From: AP-15 sp963785565
GTDB taxonomy: Bacteria > Pseudomonadota > Alphaproteobacteria > ATCC43930 > CGMCC-115725
Direction of reading: 5' to 3'
Assembly: GCA_963785565.1 (NCBI GenBank)
Contig: CAWAVV010000007.1
Location: forward strand, 76,168-140,167
Length of the DNA stretch: 64,000 nt
Below are positions 34,644 to 43,296 of the stretch, in pieces. The notes beneath the pieces were generated by a model. It was given only the letters and a program-made list of their open reading frames with translations, was not told the origin of the DNA and did not search any database. The position numbers were made by a program, and so were the translations under genes. Each line of letters starts with the position of its first letter. Position 1 is the first letter of the stretch.

Positions 34644-35861
34644 TCAGATGATCTTTCGCTCCCGGAAATCCTCGATCTGCGCCGGGGTGTAGCCGAGTTC
34701 GGCGAGAGCGGCGTCGTTGTGACTGCCGAGTTCCGGAGCGATGCCGATACGCGCCGGCGTTTCGGAGAAATGCCACGGCGAGCCATGCACCTTCAAGGTC
34801 TTGCCGTGTTCCGGATAGGCGATTTCGGTCACGTAGCCATTGGCCAGCACGTCGGGATCGTTCGAGGCTTCGAGCAAGGTGTTGATCGGGGCGGAGACGA
34901 TGTCCGCGCCACGCAGCCGCGCCACCCAATCGTCGCGCAACCCGGTCGCGAACAACTCGTCCAACTTCCGCAGCAATGTTGCGCGCCTCTCGTCGGATGT
35001 GATGATCACGCCGAGATCGCCAAAGCCGGCCTCTTCGAGCGTCCGGTAAAAGCCGAGCGCGGTCATCGCGTCCCGCCACTTGCGGGCGCCGTTCAGCTGG
35101 AGCACCAGCGGCTTGCCGTCCCGGTCGTTGAAGCTGGCGCTGAGGCCGGGTCGCTGCGGCGTGCCGGTGACGCGGGCCTGACCGGTGACCGGATCGCGTT
35201 TGCGCCACATCGCGGTCGTCAGGGTCCAGCCCATCAGGCGGATCTGGCCGCCGAGCAGCGAGCAATCGACCTTTTGCCCGATGCCTGTGCTCCGCGCGTA
35301 GGTCAGTGCTGCGAGCGCCCCACCAAACGCCAGGATGGCGCAGGTTTCGTCGGCGACCGAGACGATACCGGTCTTTAGCGGCTGGCCCGGCGTCGAATAG
35401 GCCTCGGCGATGCCGCCAAGCGCCTGCGCCATCGAATCGGTCCCCGGCAGGTCCGCGTGTGGTCCCTTGGGGCCGTAGCCCGAAATCGACATATAGACGA
35501 GTTTCGGGTTCACCTTGCGCAGTTCTACATAGCCGAAGCCGTTTTTCTCTGCGGCGCCGGGGCGGAAATTCTGGCCGAAGATGTCCGCCTTCGCGACCAG
35601 CTTGCGGAGGATTTCGCGGCCTTCCGGGGTCTTCAGGTTAAGGGTGACGCTCTTCACCCCGCGATTGTTGGTTTCGAAATAGATGCTGGGGAAACCCGGC
35701 ATGACGCTCGATCCGCGCGAATTATCGCCAACCTCGGGCACCTCGATCTTGATGACCTCCGCGCCGAGATCGGCCATCAGCATGTAGGGCACCGTGCCGG
35801 CTTGCGCGGTGGAGCAGGCGACAACCTTGACGCCGTGGAGTGGACCATGGGGTGCTGTCAT
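34644..35861 (-). CDS. Family III CoA-transferase (CaiB/BaiF)
   Basis: 405 residues from ATG 35861, GGAG about 10 bases before; in-frame Met codons at 35888 and 35903 are alternatives. The interlocked-ring fold is shown by GVKVVACSTAQAGTVPYML, MADLGAEVIKIEVPEVGD, NNRGVKSVTLNLKTPEGREI and the catalytic Asp in GIGQKVDCSLL. It moves CoA between acyl-CoA and a free acid, the usual first step of carboxylate breakdown. Its neighbours (an LLM enzyme, another CoA-transferase) point to catabolism; the acid is unknown. Confidence 0.9.
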   Translation of the reverse strand: MTAPHGPLHGVKVVACSTAQAGTVPYMLMADLGAEVIKIEVPEVGDNSRGSSVMPGFPSIYFETNNRGVKSVTLNLKTPEGREILRKLVAKADIFGQNFRPGAAEKNGFGYVELRKVNPKLVYMSISGYGPKGPHADLPGTDSMAQALGGIAEAYSTPGQPLKTGIVSVADETCAILAFGGALAALTYARSTGIGQKVDCSLLGGQIRLMGWTLTTAMWRKRDPVTGQARVTGTPQRPGLSASFNDRDGKPLVLQLNGARKWRDAMTALGFYRTLEEAGFGDLGVIITSDERRATLLRKLDELFATGLRDDWVARLRGADIVSAPINTLLEASNDPDVLANGYVTEIAYPEHGKTLKVHGSPWHFSETPARIGIAPELGSHNDAALAELGYTPAQIEDFRERKII

Positions 35862-35947
35862 GTCGAAGGATCTCCGATGTTCGGCCATGCCGATTGCGGC
35901 CACGCCCCTGCCTGCGCCGCAATGTTGATTCTACCATGCACCGGATT

Positions 35948-36514
35948 TCAACAAATCTCGCCAGCTCGGTCGCCGTAGCTTATGGCGAGAACCTCGATCT
36001 GTTCGATGCCGGCCGGCGCGCGCAGTTCGACAATGTCGCCCTCACACGCCTTGATCAGCGCGCGGGCGACCGGCGAAATCCAGCTGACTTGACCGCGGGC
36101 AAACTCGGCTTCGTCGATGCCGACGATTGTGATCGTGGTTTCGATGCCACTTTCGTTGGCGTAGGTAACGGTCGCGCCAAAAAACACCCGGTCGCGATTT
36201 TTCTGCTGCGCCGGGTCGACCACTTCGGCGCTCTCTAAACGCTTCGACAGAAAGCGGATGCGGCGGTCGATTTCGCGCAGGCGGCGCTTGCCATAGATGT
36301 AGTCGCCGTTTTCGGACCGGTCGCCGTTCCCAGCCGCCCAAGCGACGGTTTCGACCACTGTCGGCCGCTCCACCCGCAACAGCTGGTGCAACTCGTCCCG
36401 CAGCTGGCGGTGACCCTGCGGGGTCATGTAGTTCTTGACCCCGCTCGGGATTGCCGGCGCCGCGTCGGGCAGATCGGCGTCGTCCTCCGCTTCCTTGATG
36501 AAGGCTTTGCTCAT
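35948..36514 (-). CDS. greB: Transcription elongation factor GreB
   Basis: 188 residues from ATG 36514. The N-terminal coiled coil includes MTPQGHRQLRDELHQLLRVE, and the acidic tip and basic follow-on GDRSENGDYIYGKRRLREID is the GreB form of the Gre signature. The C-terminal FKBP-like domain holds FFGATVTYANESG and ISPVARALIKACEGDIVELR. GreB binds RNA polymerase and stimulates cleavage of backtracked RNA. An N-terminal extension of about 25 acidic residues is longer than in E. coli GreB. Its start overlaps the stop of the frameshifted CoA-transferase gene (ATGA). Confidence 0.9.
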   Translation of the reverse strand: MSKAFIKEAEDDADLPDAAPAIPSGVKNYMTPQGHRQLRDELHQLLRVERPTVVETVAWAAGNGDRSENGDYIYGKRRLREIDRRIRFLSKRLESAEVVDPAQQKNRDRVFFGATVTYANESGIETTITIVGIDEAEFARGQVSWISPVARALIKACEGDIVELRAPAGIEQIEVLAISYGDRAGEIC

Positions 36515-37705
36515 CCGATCACCCTCTCCTCGCGCAACGCGGCAATTTCAGCCGCGCCATAGCCGAGGCTGGCCAGGATCTCAACGGTGTGCTCGCCGAG
36601 CAGCGGCGCGGGGCGGCGATAGATGCCGGGGGTCTCGGAGAGCTCGATCGGGGTCGGCGCCAAAGGCAGGGTGCCGGCGAGCGTCGGATAGGGCGCCTCC
36701 TCGAGCAGATGGGCGGCGCGGATGTGCGGGTCGTCGAGCGCCTGCTGCGGCGAGTAGACCTGGCCGGCGACGATGCTGGCCTCTTCGAGCGCGGCTAAGG
36801 CCTCGGCGCAACTCCGCTCGGCACACCATTCGCTCATACGGGCCGCGATGACCGCGCCGTTATCGGCGCGCGACTGGTCGTCGGCAAAGCGCGGGTCAGC
36901 GAGCCAATGCTCCTCGCCGATCATCCGGGCCCAGCGCCGGAACATCGCCGGGCCGATCACGGTGGCGACGATCCAGCCATCCTTGCACGGATAGATGTCG
37001 GCCGGAGCCGAATTGAAGCCGCGGTTGAGGGTCGCGACACGGTCGACGCCGGTCAAGGCCTGCTCGATCAAGCGTGGCATTGGCAAAGGCGATCGCGGTG
37101 CGCAACAGCGCGCCCTCGACCTTTTGGCCATGCCCGGTCTTGCCGCGCTCGATCAAGGCCGCCAGTGTGCCGAAAGCGGATAGGCAGGCCGTGCCGAAAT
37201 CGACCCAGGGCAATTTGATCGCGATCGGCTGCTCGGGCGCGCCGGAGAGATAGGCCGCACCGCTCATCGCCTGGCCGATGCCGTCGAAGCCGTGCTTGTG
37301 GCTCAACGGCCCGCCGGCGCCAAATCCGGTGACGGTCGTCAAGATGATGTCAGGCTTGACCAGACGCAGGCTATCGAGGTCCAGCGCCAGCGCGCGCAAC
37401 ACTTGCGGCGGTAGATTGGCGACGACGACATCGGCGGTTGCGACCAGCTTTTTGACGATCTCGCGGCCTTTGGGTGTAGCCGGGTCCAGAGTCATGCCCA
37501 GCTTGTTGCGGTTCATCGCCAGAAACATCGCGCCGCCGCCATCCGGCCCGGCGCCGACCGGGATGAAGCCGCGGTCCTCACCGCCGCCGATCCGCTCGAC
37601 GCGGATGACCTCGGCGCCGAGATCGGCGAGCAACGCCGCGCAGAACGGCCCCGCGATATAGCGCCCGAAATCGAGGACGCGAATGCCGTCGAGCACACCG
37701 GACAC
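36511..37705 (-). pseudogene. Family III CoA-transferase with a frameshift
   Basis: The reading frame starts at GTG 37705 (GGGAGG upstream) with GIRVLDFGRYIAGPFCAALL and continues to LLRTAIAFANATL; there, near 37069, the sense moves to another frame (IEQALTGVDRVATLNRGFNS) and runs to the stop at 36511. One extra base explains it: 1195 bases give 398 codons after removal. Both parts are otherwise intact. The catalytic Asp position is Glu197 (GQKVEGALL), unusual for the family, so activity would be doubtful even without the shift. Decay or a sequencing error are both possible. Confidence 0.75.
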
Positions 37706-37853
37706 CGGACCCTCCCGCCGTCTCCCGCAGACCGGAAACACCGCAGCATACCCGAGCCGTGTGTTCGGGACACCGTTTCCCGCACTTGTGGCGTGCTGGC
37801 CGAGAAGGCACTCTCCGGTCCGGCAGGCCAATAACGACCGGAAGGATTGAATC

Positions 37854-38399
37854 ATGGCGAGGCTCCCGCTGATTACCAATAAAGACCAGGTGGCCGAAAA
37901 GGACCGCGCGATCGTCGACTCGATCGTGGCGAGCCGCGGCGCATTGCAGGGTCCGTTCACGATATTCCTGCACTGCCCTGAACTCGCCGGCCAACTCGCG
38001 CATTTGGGGGCGTTCGTGCGTTTCGAGGGCTCGCTCGACATGCGGGTCCGGGTGCTGGCGGCGATGACCGTCGCACGCGAATTCGAGGCGGTTTACGTCT
38101 GGGGCGCGCAGACCGGTGGCGCCCGGCGGCTCGGCGTGCCCGAGGCGACGATCACCGCGATCCGCGAGGACCACTCGCGCGGCATCCCGCCTGAAGACGC
38201 GCAGATCGTAGACGGCACCCGGCAACTGTTGCGCCGGCACCGCATTGACGATGCAGCCGCCAACGCGCTGCGGGCGCGCTTTGGCGACGATGGCTTTATC
38301 CAGCTGACCGGAGCGATCGGCTATTACAGCATGCTGTCGATGACGGTAAACGCCTGCGAATTGGAGGCGGCGTCCGGCGCCGAGGTGTTGAAGGTTTAA
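37854..38399 (+). CDS. Carboxymuconolactone decarboxylase-family protein
   Basis: 181 residues from ATG 37854 (MARLPLITNKDQVAEKDRAI). Helical pattern with LHCPELAGQLAHLGAFVRFE and LAAMTVAREFEAVYVWGAQT matches the CMD/AhpD-like fold. The Cys-x-x-Cys of AhpD peroxidases is missing, and the family His that follows the Glu of this helix is not evident, so a decarboxylase or binding role is more likely than peroxidase. It is divergent from the frameshifted CoA-transferase gene and homologous in type to the fragment at the left end of the window. Confidence 0.85.
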   Translation: MARLPLITNKDQVAEKDRAIVDSIVASRGALQGPFTIFLHCPELAGQLAHLGAFVRFEGSLDMRVRVLAAMTVAREFEAVYVWGAQTGGARRLGVPEATITAIREDHSRGIPPEDAQIVDGTRQLLRRHRIDDAAANALRARFGDDGFIQLTGAIGYYSMLSMTVNACELEAASGAEVLKV

Positions 38400-38460
38400 G
38401 CGGCAGCGATCCCCACAACAGAGGTTGGCGGCGGCCGGGTCCGGCCGCTATATAGCGCGC

Positions 38461-39489
38461 ATGCGCCGCTCGACGCATCTCGGTCTCGCTGCCGTTGTGG
38501 TGTTGCTGGTCTTGGGCGGCGCCTATACCGTCTATTGGTGGATCGTCGCCGGCCGGATCGAGGATGGCGTCGTCGCCTGGCAGCAATCAATACGGGCGCA
38601 AAAGATCGATGCTTCTTGGCAAACCCTCCACATCGTCGGCTTCCCGTTCCATTTCCGGATCGCACTCTCGAGCGCGGCGCTGCGCGATCGCGCCCTGACC
38701 CCGGCGCCGGAAGTACGTTTAGCCGAATTGACCGGCAGCGCCCGCCCCTGGGATTTCGCCAATTGGCGGCTCGATGCGCCCCAAGGGCTCGCGGCCGACC
38801 TCGCCGCCGCGGGAAGCCGGCCCCCGGTCAAGCTCGCGGCCCAAACCGCCGAGGGCACGGTCTCGGTCGGCAGCGAAGGCGCCACCTCGCTGTGGCTCAA
38901 CCTCCAGGACGCCAGCGCCGAGGCGGGCGGCCGGGTTCCGATCAAGGCGGCCCAGGCCTGGATCGGGCTGCCGGCAAACCCGCCACGGACGCATACTGAG
39001 CCGCTCCTCCAGCTGGCTCTCGATCTGCGGCAGATGCATCTGTCGGCGCCGCCCCCGAGCTTTAGCGACATGATTGACGGCCTGGCGTTTGGCGTCACGG
39101 TTAAAGGCGCTGTGCCGGACGGGCCCCTGGTGCAGGCGATCGCTGCATGGCGCGACGCCGGTGGCGCGATCGAGGTCGATCATCTGCAGCTGAATTGGGG
39201 CGGGCTCGGCGCTGCCGCGACCGGGACGATTGCCCTTGACCAGGATTTGCAGCCGATCGGCGCCTTTTCCGGGGGGATCGAGGGGTTTGGCGCAATCCTG
39301 TCCGCGCTCGTCGAGGCCGGCCGTCTGGACACCGAGGAGGCCGCGCTGGCACAGATCGCGCTCTCGGCGTTGGCCAAGCGCGGACCCGACGGCAAGCCGC
39401 AGATCGCGACCTCGTTCACGATCCAGAACGGGAAAATGTATCTCGGGCCGGCCAAGTTAGGCGACGCGCCGCGGATCGTCTGGCGATAG
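38461..39489 (+). CDS. DUF2125 domain-containing protein
   Basis: 342 residues from ATG 38461. A single N-terminal hydrophobic segment (GLAAVVVLLVLGGAYTVYWW) would anchor it in the inner membrane; the rest (GRIEDGVVAWQQSIRAQKID, then FPFHFRIALSSAALRDRA) is a beta-rich periplasmic domain in the DUF2125 style, a family found mainly in alphaproteobacteria. Function unknown. It follows the CMD-family gene after 61 bases on the same strand. The end of the protein (PAKLGDAPRIVWR) is compact and shows no lipid anchor. Confidence 0.85.
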   Translation: MRRSTHLGLAAVVVLLVLGGAYTVYWWIVAGRIEDGVVAWQQSIRAQKIDASWQTLHIVGFPFHFRIALSSAALRDRALTPAPEVRLAELTGSARPWDFANWRLDAPQGLAADLAAAGSRPPVKLAAQTAEGTVSVGSEGATSLWLNLQDASAEAGGRVPIKAAQAWIGLPANPPRTHTEPLLQLALDLRQMHLSAPPPSFSDMIDGLAFGVTVKGAVPDGPLVQAIAAWRDAGGAIEVDHLQLNWGGLGAAATGTIALDQDLQPIGAFSGGIEGFGAILSALVEAGRLDTEEAALAQIALSALAKRGPDGKPQIATSFTIQNGKMYLGPAKLGDAPRIVWR

Positions 39490-39569
39490 CCATCGCTCGG
39501 GACTAGGCACAGGCCGTCGGCGCCCGGCCTGCCATCGGGCTTGCATGCGGCGCCGCAAAGGTGACGATC

Positions 39570-40940
39570 ATGGATACACCGTCCTCCAGCAAGCACGGCC
39601 CAGGCGTAGCGACGGTCGAAAAGCGGCATCAACTTGGTCTTGAATGGCGGCAGCGGGTGGCGCTCGCAACGCAAGGCGCATGGTACCGCTCTGCTCGCCG
39701 CGATCCGGTCGAAATCCTGATCGAGCAGGGCAAGAACCGGATCGCGGAGCTGCTGCCGGTGCGCTATGCACGGATGCAGACCGACCCGTTTGCCTTTCTG
39801 CGCGGCGCCGCGGCGATCATGGCGGCCGATCTCGCCGCGCTGCCGGCGACCGGGCTGCGGGTCCAGTCATGCGGCGACTGCCACCTGAACAATTTCGGCG
39901 CCTACGCGTCCCCCGAAGGCACGCCGGTCTTCGACATCAACGATTTCGACGAAACCTTGCCGGCTCCCTTCGAATGGGACGTCAAGCGTCTGGCGACGAG
40001 CCTCGTTGTCGCCGGTCGGGTCGCTCACATGCCGGATAAGGACTGCCGCCGCCTTGCTCGCTTGGCGGCGCGCGATTATCGCCGGCAGATGGCGCGGCTG
40101 GCGCGGCTGCCGCCGCTCAAAGCTTGGGGCACGCGCGTCGATCTTGCCACCGCGATCGCCGATATCAACTCGGTCAAGATCCGCCGCAGCGTGGAAAAGC
40201 GGCTAGCCGACATTTTGAAGAGTGGCAAAGCACATTTCGGCTTGGTCGAAAAGCATGCAGGAACCTGGCGAATCAAGGACAAGCCCCCGTTGGTGCGTCA
40301 TCTGAGCCGGCACGAGCTGCATGCGCGCAAAGCCTTCGCTTCTTACGGCGAAACGCTGCAGGAAGACCGGCGGGTCTTGCTACGACGCTACCATCTGCAC
40401 GACGTCGCTTTCAAAGTCGTCGGAGTCGGCAGCGTCGGCACGTTCTGCGCCATCGGCCTGCTGATGTCGGACGACGAGGCGCCGTTGCTGCTCCAGCTCA
40501 AGGAAGCGCAGGAATCGGTGCTGGCCTCTTACGCCGGGGCTTCGGACTATACCAATCACGGTCAGCGTGTTGTCGTCGGCCAGCGTATGCTGCAAGCGGC
40601 CACCGACATCTTTCTCGGGTGGACCGAGGTTCCAGTGGATGGCCGATATTTCTACATCCGGCGGCTCAAGGATTACCGCCTGGCCGAAGTCGGCGCCCGG
40701 CTCGAAGCGGCGCTGCCGTTTTACGCCGGGCTATGCGGCCGCACCCTTGCGCGCGCTCATGCCCGCGCCGGCGATGCGACGGCGATATCGGCCTACATCG
40801 ATGACGGTAACGAATTCGACAAAGCGATCGCCGCATTCGCAATGGCTTACGCCGACCAGAGCGATAGAGACTGGCGCACTTTTCTCGACGCGATCAAGGC
40901 AGGGCGGATTACCGTGGAGGCGCCCCGATCAAGTGCCTAG
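39570..40940 (+). CDS. DUF2252 domain-containing protein (kinase-like fold)
   Basis: 456 residues from ATG 39570 (AAAGGTGA at good spacing; GTG 39561 is an alternative). The diagnostic block GDCHLNNFG (Asp103, His105, Asn108) followed by FDINDFDET and WDVKRLATSL resembles the catalytic and metal-binding loops of aminoglycoside phosphotransferase-like kinases. DUF2252 proteins have no firmly assigned substrate. The gene is monocistronic here and its stop overlaps the end of the dioxygenase beta gene by four bases, convergently. Confidence 0.87.
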   Translation: MDTPSSSKHGPGVATVEKRHQLGLEWRQRVALATQGAWYRSARRDPVEILIEQGKNRIAELLPVRYARMQTDPFAFLRGAAAIMAADLAALPATGLRVQSCGDCHLNNFGAYASPEGTPVFDINDFDETLPAPFEWDVKRLATSLVVAGRVAHMPDKDCRRLARLAARDYRRQMARLARLPPLKAWGTRVDLATAIADINSVKIRRSVEKRLADILKSGKAHFGLVEKHAGTWRIKDKPPLVRHLSRHELHARKAFASYGETLQEDRRVLLRRYHLHDVAFKVVGVGSVGTFCAIGLLMSDDEAPLLLQLKEAQESVLASYAGASDYTNHGQRVVVGQRMLQAATDIFLGWTEVPVDGRYFYIRRLKDYRLAEVGARLEAALPFYAGLCGRTLARAHARAGDATAISAYIDDGNEFDKAIAAFAMAYADQSDRDWRTFLDAIKAGRITVEAPRSSA

Positions 40941-41416
40941 ATCGGGATCGCGAGCAATGTGTCGATCTGACGGCTGTCGAGGACGACGATCTTGCGGGCG
41001 AATTTCCAGCTCTCGCCGCCACGCCTGACCTGATCGATATAGCACCCGGCGCCGAAGATCGTCATGTCGCCGTCCTGCATGGTGCGCACGACCAAGAAAT
41101 TGGCTACCAGATCGAGCACTCCGGCCGTGTCTCCGACGATCTTGATCGACGAGACCAAATGCCGGTAGCGCTGGGGCTCGTAAATATTGGCCTCGCGCAA
41201 GGCGCTGACCCGATCCTTCAGCATATCGCGCGAGGTCGCGTAGATCAGCCCCAACGGCAGGCCCGCGTCATAATTTTCCGCCGAGGTGATCCGGTAGAAG
41301 CAATCCTCGGTGAAGAAGTCGGGCCAGCGCTCCAGCTCGTCGGCATCGAGGCAGTAGACATAATCCGCATAGAGCTGTTCCAGCTCCAAGCGCCGCGCCA
41401 CTGCCGTGAGATTCAT
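40937..41416 (-). CDS. Aromatic-ring-hydroxylating dioxygenase, beta subunit
   Basis: 159 residues from ATG 41416, four bases after the alpha-subunit stop. The cone-shaped SnoaL/NTF2-like fold of beta subunits is seen in LEQLYADYVYCLDADELERW, FFTEDCFYRITS and RYRHLVSSIKI. The beta subunit stabilises the alpha3-beta3 hexamer and has no redox centre. Tight spacing implies a stoichiometric complex with the alpha gene. Confidence 0.9.
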   Translation of the reverse strand: MNLTAVARRLELEQLYADYVYCLDADELERWPDFFTEDCFYRITSAENYDAGLPLGLIYATSRDMLKDRVSALREANIYEPQRYRHLVSSIKIVGDTAGVLDLVANFLVVRTMQDGDMTIFGAGCYIDQVRRGGESWKFARKIVVLDSRQIDTLLAIPI

Positions 41417-41420
41417 CGTC

Positions 41421-42665
41421 TCAGAACCCCATTAACGGCCGATAGGTATTCCAGAAACCACGAACTGAGGCCTCTGTCGTCCGATTTGCCTCGGAGACAT
41501 GATCGAAACCGCCCATTTCCAGCACCGAACAATCCCTCTCGGAGCCGTGGATCGCACGCTGGATGAAATTCCCGACCGCACCGTCCTCCATCGAGACATA
41601 GCCGGCAGGCCCAACAAGATTGGCTTGCGCCAAGCGCAGCGCGGCGAGTTCGGCGCTGTCCTCGTCGAAGCCGAGATAAATCCATTGCAGCTCGGTCTTG
41701 TCCGGTCCCTTTGGCAAGACCAGGCGCAAGGCGATGCTGTTCTGGATCTGTTGCAGCACGAAATTCGGGAACAGCGATAAAATCTGGGTCGTGGTGTCGT
41801 CGCCGAATTCTTCGGCGGAGGTCAGGAAACCCGGATCTGCGAGCCGAAAATTCTCGCGCATGGACGGCATACCGGCATAGAGCTTGTCCGAGGTTTCGGG
41901 GTCGACGCGGTCTACCTTGTTGCGGGTGTAGCTCGCGTGATGCGCGCCGTTCTCGGCAATATCGACGCCGCCTTCCGCGGTCAGGCGCGAAATCCGGAAG
42001 GTCGTGAAGAAGGAGTGCAGCAGGGTCGCGTGATAGGTGTCGCGCACGTTCTCGAAATAGAGCTTCCAGTTGTTGTGCAGGATCTGCGAGGTTCTCCCCA
42101 GGATCTTCGGTCTCCCGTGCATAACGCGATGAATGCGCGTGCCGATCAGGTTGCCGATGTAATCGCCCAACGGTGGGGCGTCGGGCGACAATGTGCCAAA
42201 GACAAGGTCGCCAAAGTGATCGACGCGCAATTTCCGCAGCCCGTGCTGGTCGAGGCGGAAGCTCTGCGGCATTCCGCCCTTCCCGGCGATGCCGCGGCGA
42301 AATGCGACGCTGTCGAGGTTACCTTCGAGATCGTAGCGCCAGGCGTGATAGACGCAGGTCAGATTGTCGGCATGGCCGCGCCGTTTCAGACAGACGAGAT
42401 TGCCGCGGTGGGCACAGCGGTTGAGCATCGCATGGATCGCGCCGTCATGTCCGCGGGTGACGATGACCGGAGCCTCGCCAAGAAAGGTCGTCAGATAGTC
42501 GCCCGGGTCGGGTAATTCGCCGGCGAGTGTCAGAAATTGCCAGGTCGGCCCTAGAAAGATCCGCGCCAGTTCCTCGCGATAGACCTCCGGATCGGAAAAC
42601 ACCCGATAGGGAACGCGGGCATTGCCCTCGGCCGGCCATTGAAGAGCAGGTTGCTGTTCCATCAT
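41421..42665 (-). CDS. Aromatic-ring-hydroxylating dioxygenase, Rieske alpha subunit
   Basis: 414 residues from ATG 42665 (GAGGA close upstream). Rieske ligands are Cys84/His86 and Cys104/His107 (CAH-x17-CVYH), and the mononuclear iron site shows as NVRDTYHATLLH, giving two His ligands and the bridging Asp. Together with the beta subunit it would put two oxygen atoms, or one in a monooxygenase mode, into an aromatic acid. Upstream on the same strand is a flavin reductase, and no ferredoxin or plant-type reductase gene is nearby. The substrate cannot be named. Confidence 0.9.
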   Translation of the reverse strand: MMEQQPALQWPAEGNARVPYRVFSDPEVYREELARIFLGPTWQFLTLAGELPDPGDYLTTFLGEAPVIVTRGHDGAIHAMLNRCAHRGNLVCLKRRGHADNLTCVYHAWRYDLEGNLDSVAFRRGIAGKGGMPQSFRLDQHGLRKLRVDHFGDLVFGTLSPDAPPLGDYIGNLIGTRIHRVMHGRPKILGRTSQILHNNWKLYFENVRDTYHATLLHSFFTTFRISRLTAEGGVDIAENGAHHASYTRNKVDRVDPETSDKLYAGMPSMRENFRLADPGFLTSAEEFGDDTTTQILSLFPNFVLQQIQNSIALRLVLPKGPDKTELQWIYLGFDEDSAELAALRLAQANLVGPAGYVSMEDGAVGNFIQRAIHGSERDCSVLEMGGFDHVSEANRTTEASVRGFWNTYRPLMGF

Positions 42666-42736
42666 GGTGTCCTCGTTGTCGATCTGGTCATTACACCGGA
42701 CGCGCCGGAGAGAGTCCGCCGCGCCGCCGCCAAGCC

Positions 42737-43240
42737 TCAGCCGCCGTAAAAGACGTTGTCGCCGAGTTCTTTCATTTCGAGGATCGCGGCGTCGGGGCGG
42801 CCGGTAATCGGCTTGGGCAGATGCGCCTCGACGACCTCGCCGACGACGATGTGGTGGTCGCCCTGCTCGACGATGCTGGTGACCTTGCACTCCACCGCCG
42901 CCAATGCCGCATCGAGGATCGGGGCGCCGTTGCCGCCTTTGTGGATGGCCTGACCGGAGAGCTTGCCGTCTTCGAGCTTGGTTGGCTTGAAGAAGGTGAA
43001 CGCCACCCCCTTGTGGTCCTTGCCCAGCATGTTCAGGGCGAAGTTCTTGGTGCTCTTGATCAGCGGATAGGCGCCGGAATCGGTTTTGACCCCGACCACG
43101 ACGAGCGGCGGGTTGAAGGCGCTCTGCGTCACCCAATTGACAGTGGCGGCAGCGACGTTGCCCTTTCCGTCATCCGCGGTCAGCACATAGATCCCATAGG
43201 GGATCATTCTGAGCGCGGTCTTTTTGGCGTCCTGGTCCAT
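42737..43240 (-). CDS. Flavin reductase family protein (FMN-binding split barrel)
   Basis: 167 residues from ATG 43240 (GGGAG upstream; in-frame ATG 43270 is an alternative). RMIPYGIYVLTADDGKGNVA, ATVNWVTQSAFNPPLVVVGV and KDHKGVAFTFFKP belong to the split-barrel flavin reductases and flavoproteins that reduce FMN with NAD(P)H. It is upstream of the dioxygenase genes with a 71-base gap and may give electrons to that oxygenase or FMNH2 to the LLM enzymes of this region. Confidence 0.88.
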   Translation of the reverse strand: MDQDAKKTALRMIPYGIYVLTADDGKGNVAAATVNWVTQSAFNPPLVVVGVKTDSGAYPLIKSTKNFALNMLGKDHKGVAFTFFKPTKLEDGKLSGQAIHKGGNGAPILDAALAAVECKVTSIVEQGDHHIVVGEVVEAHLPKPITGRPDAAILEMKELGDNVFYGG

Positions 43241-43296
43241 GCTCCCGTTCTCCTGGATTATCGTTTTCACCGGCAGGGATCATAGTCTGGAAACTC

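Noticed and set aside
42666..43136. Extension of the dioxygenase alpha frame upstream of 42665
   Set aside because: Overlaps the flavin reductase in another frame and has no similarity; Rieske proteins start near 42665.
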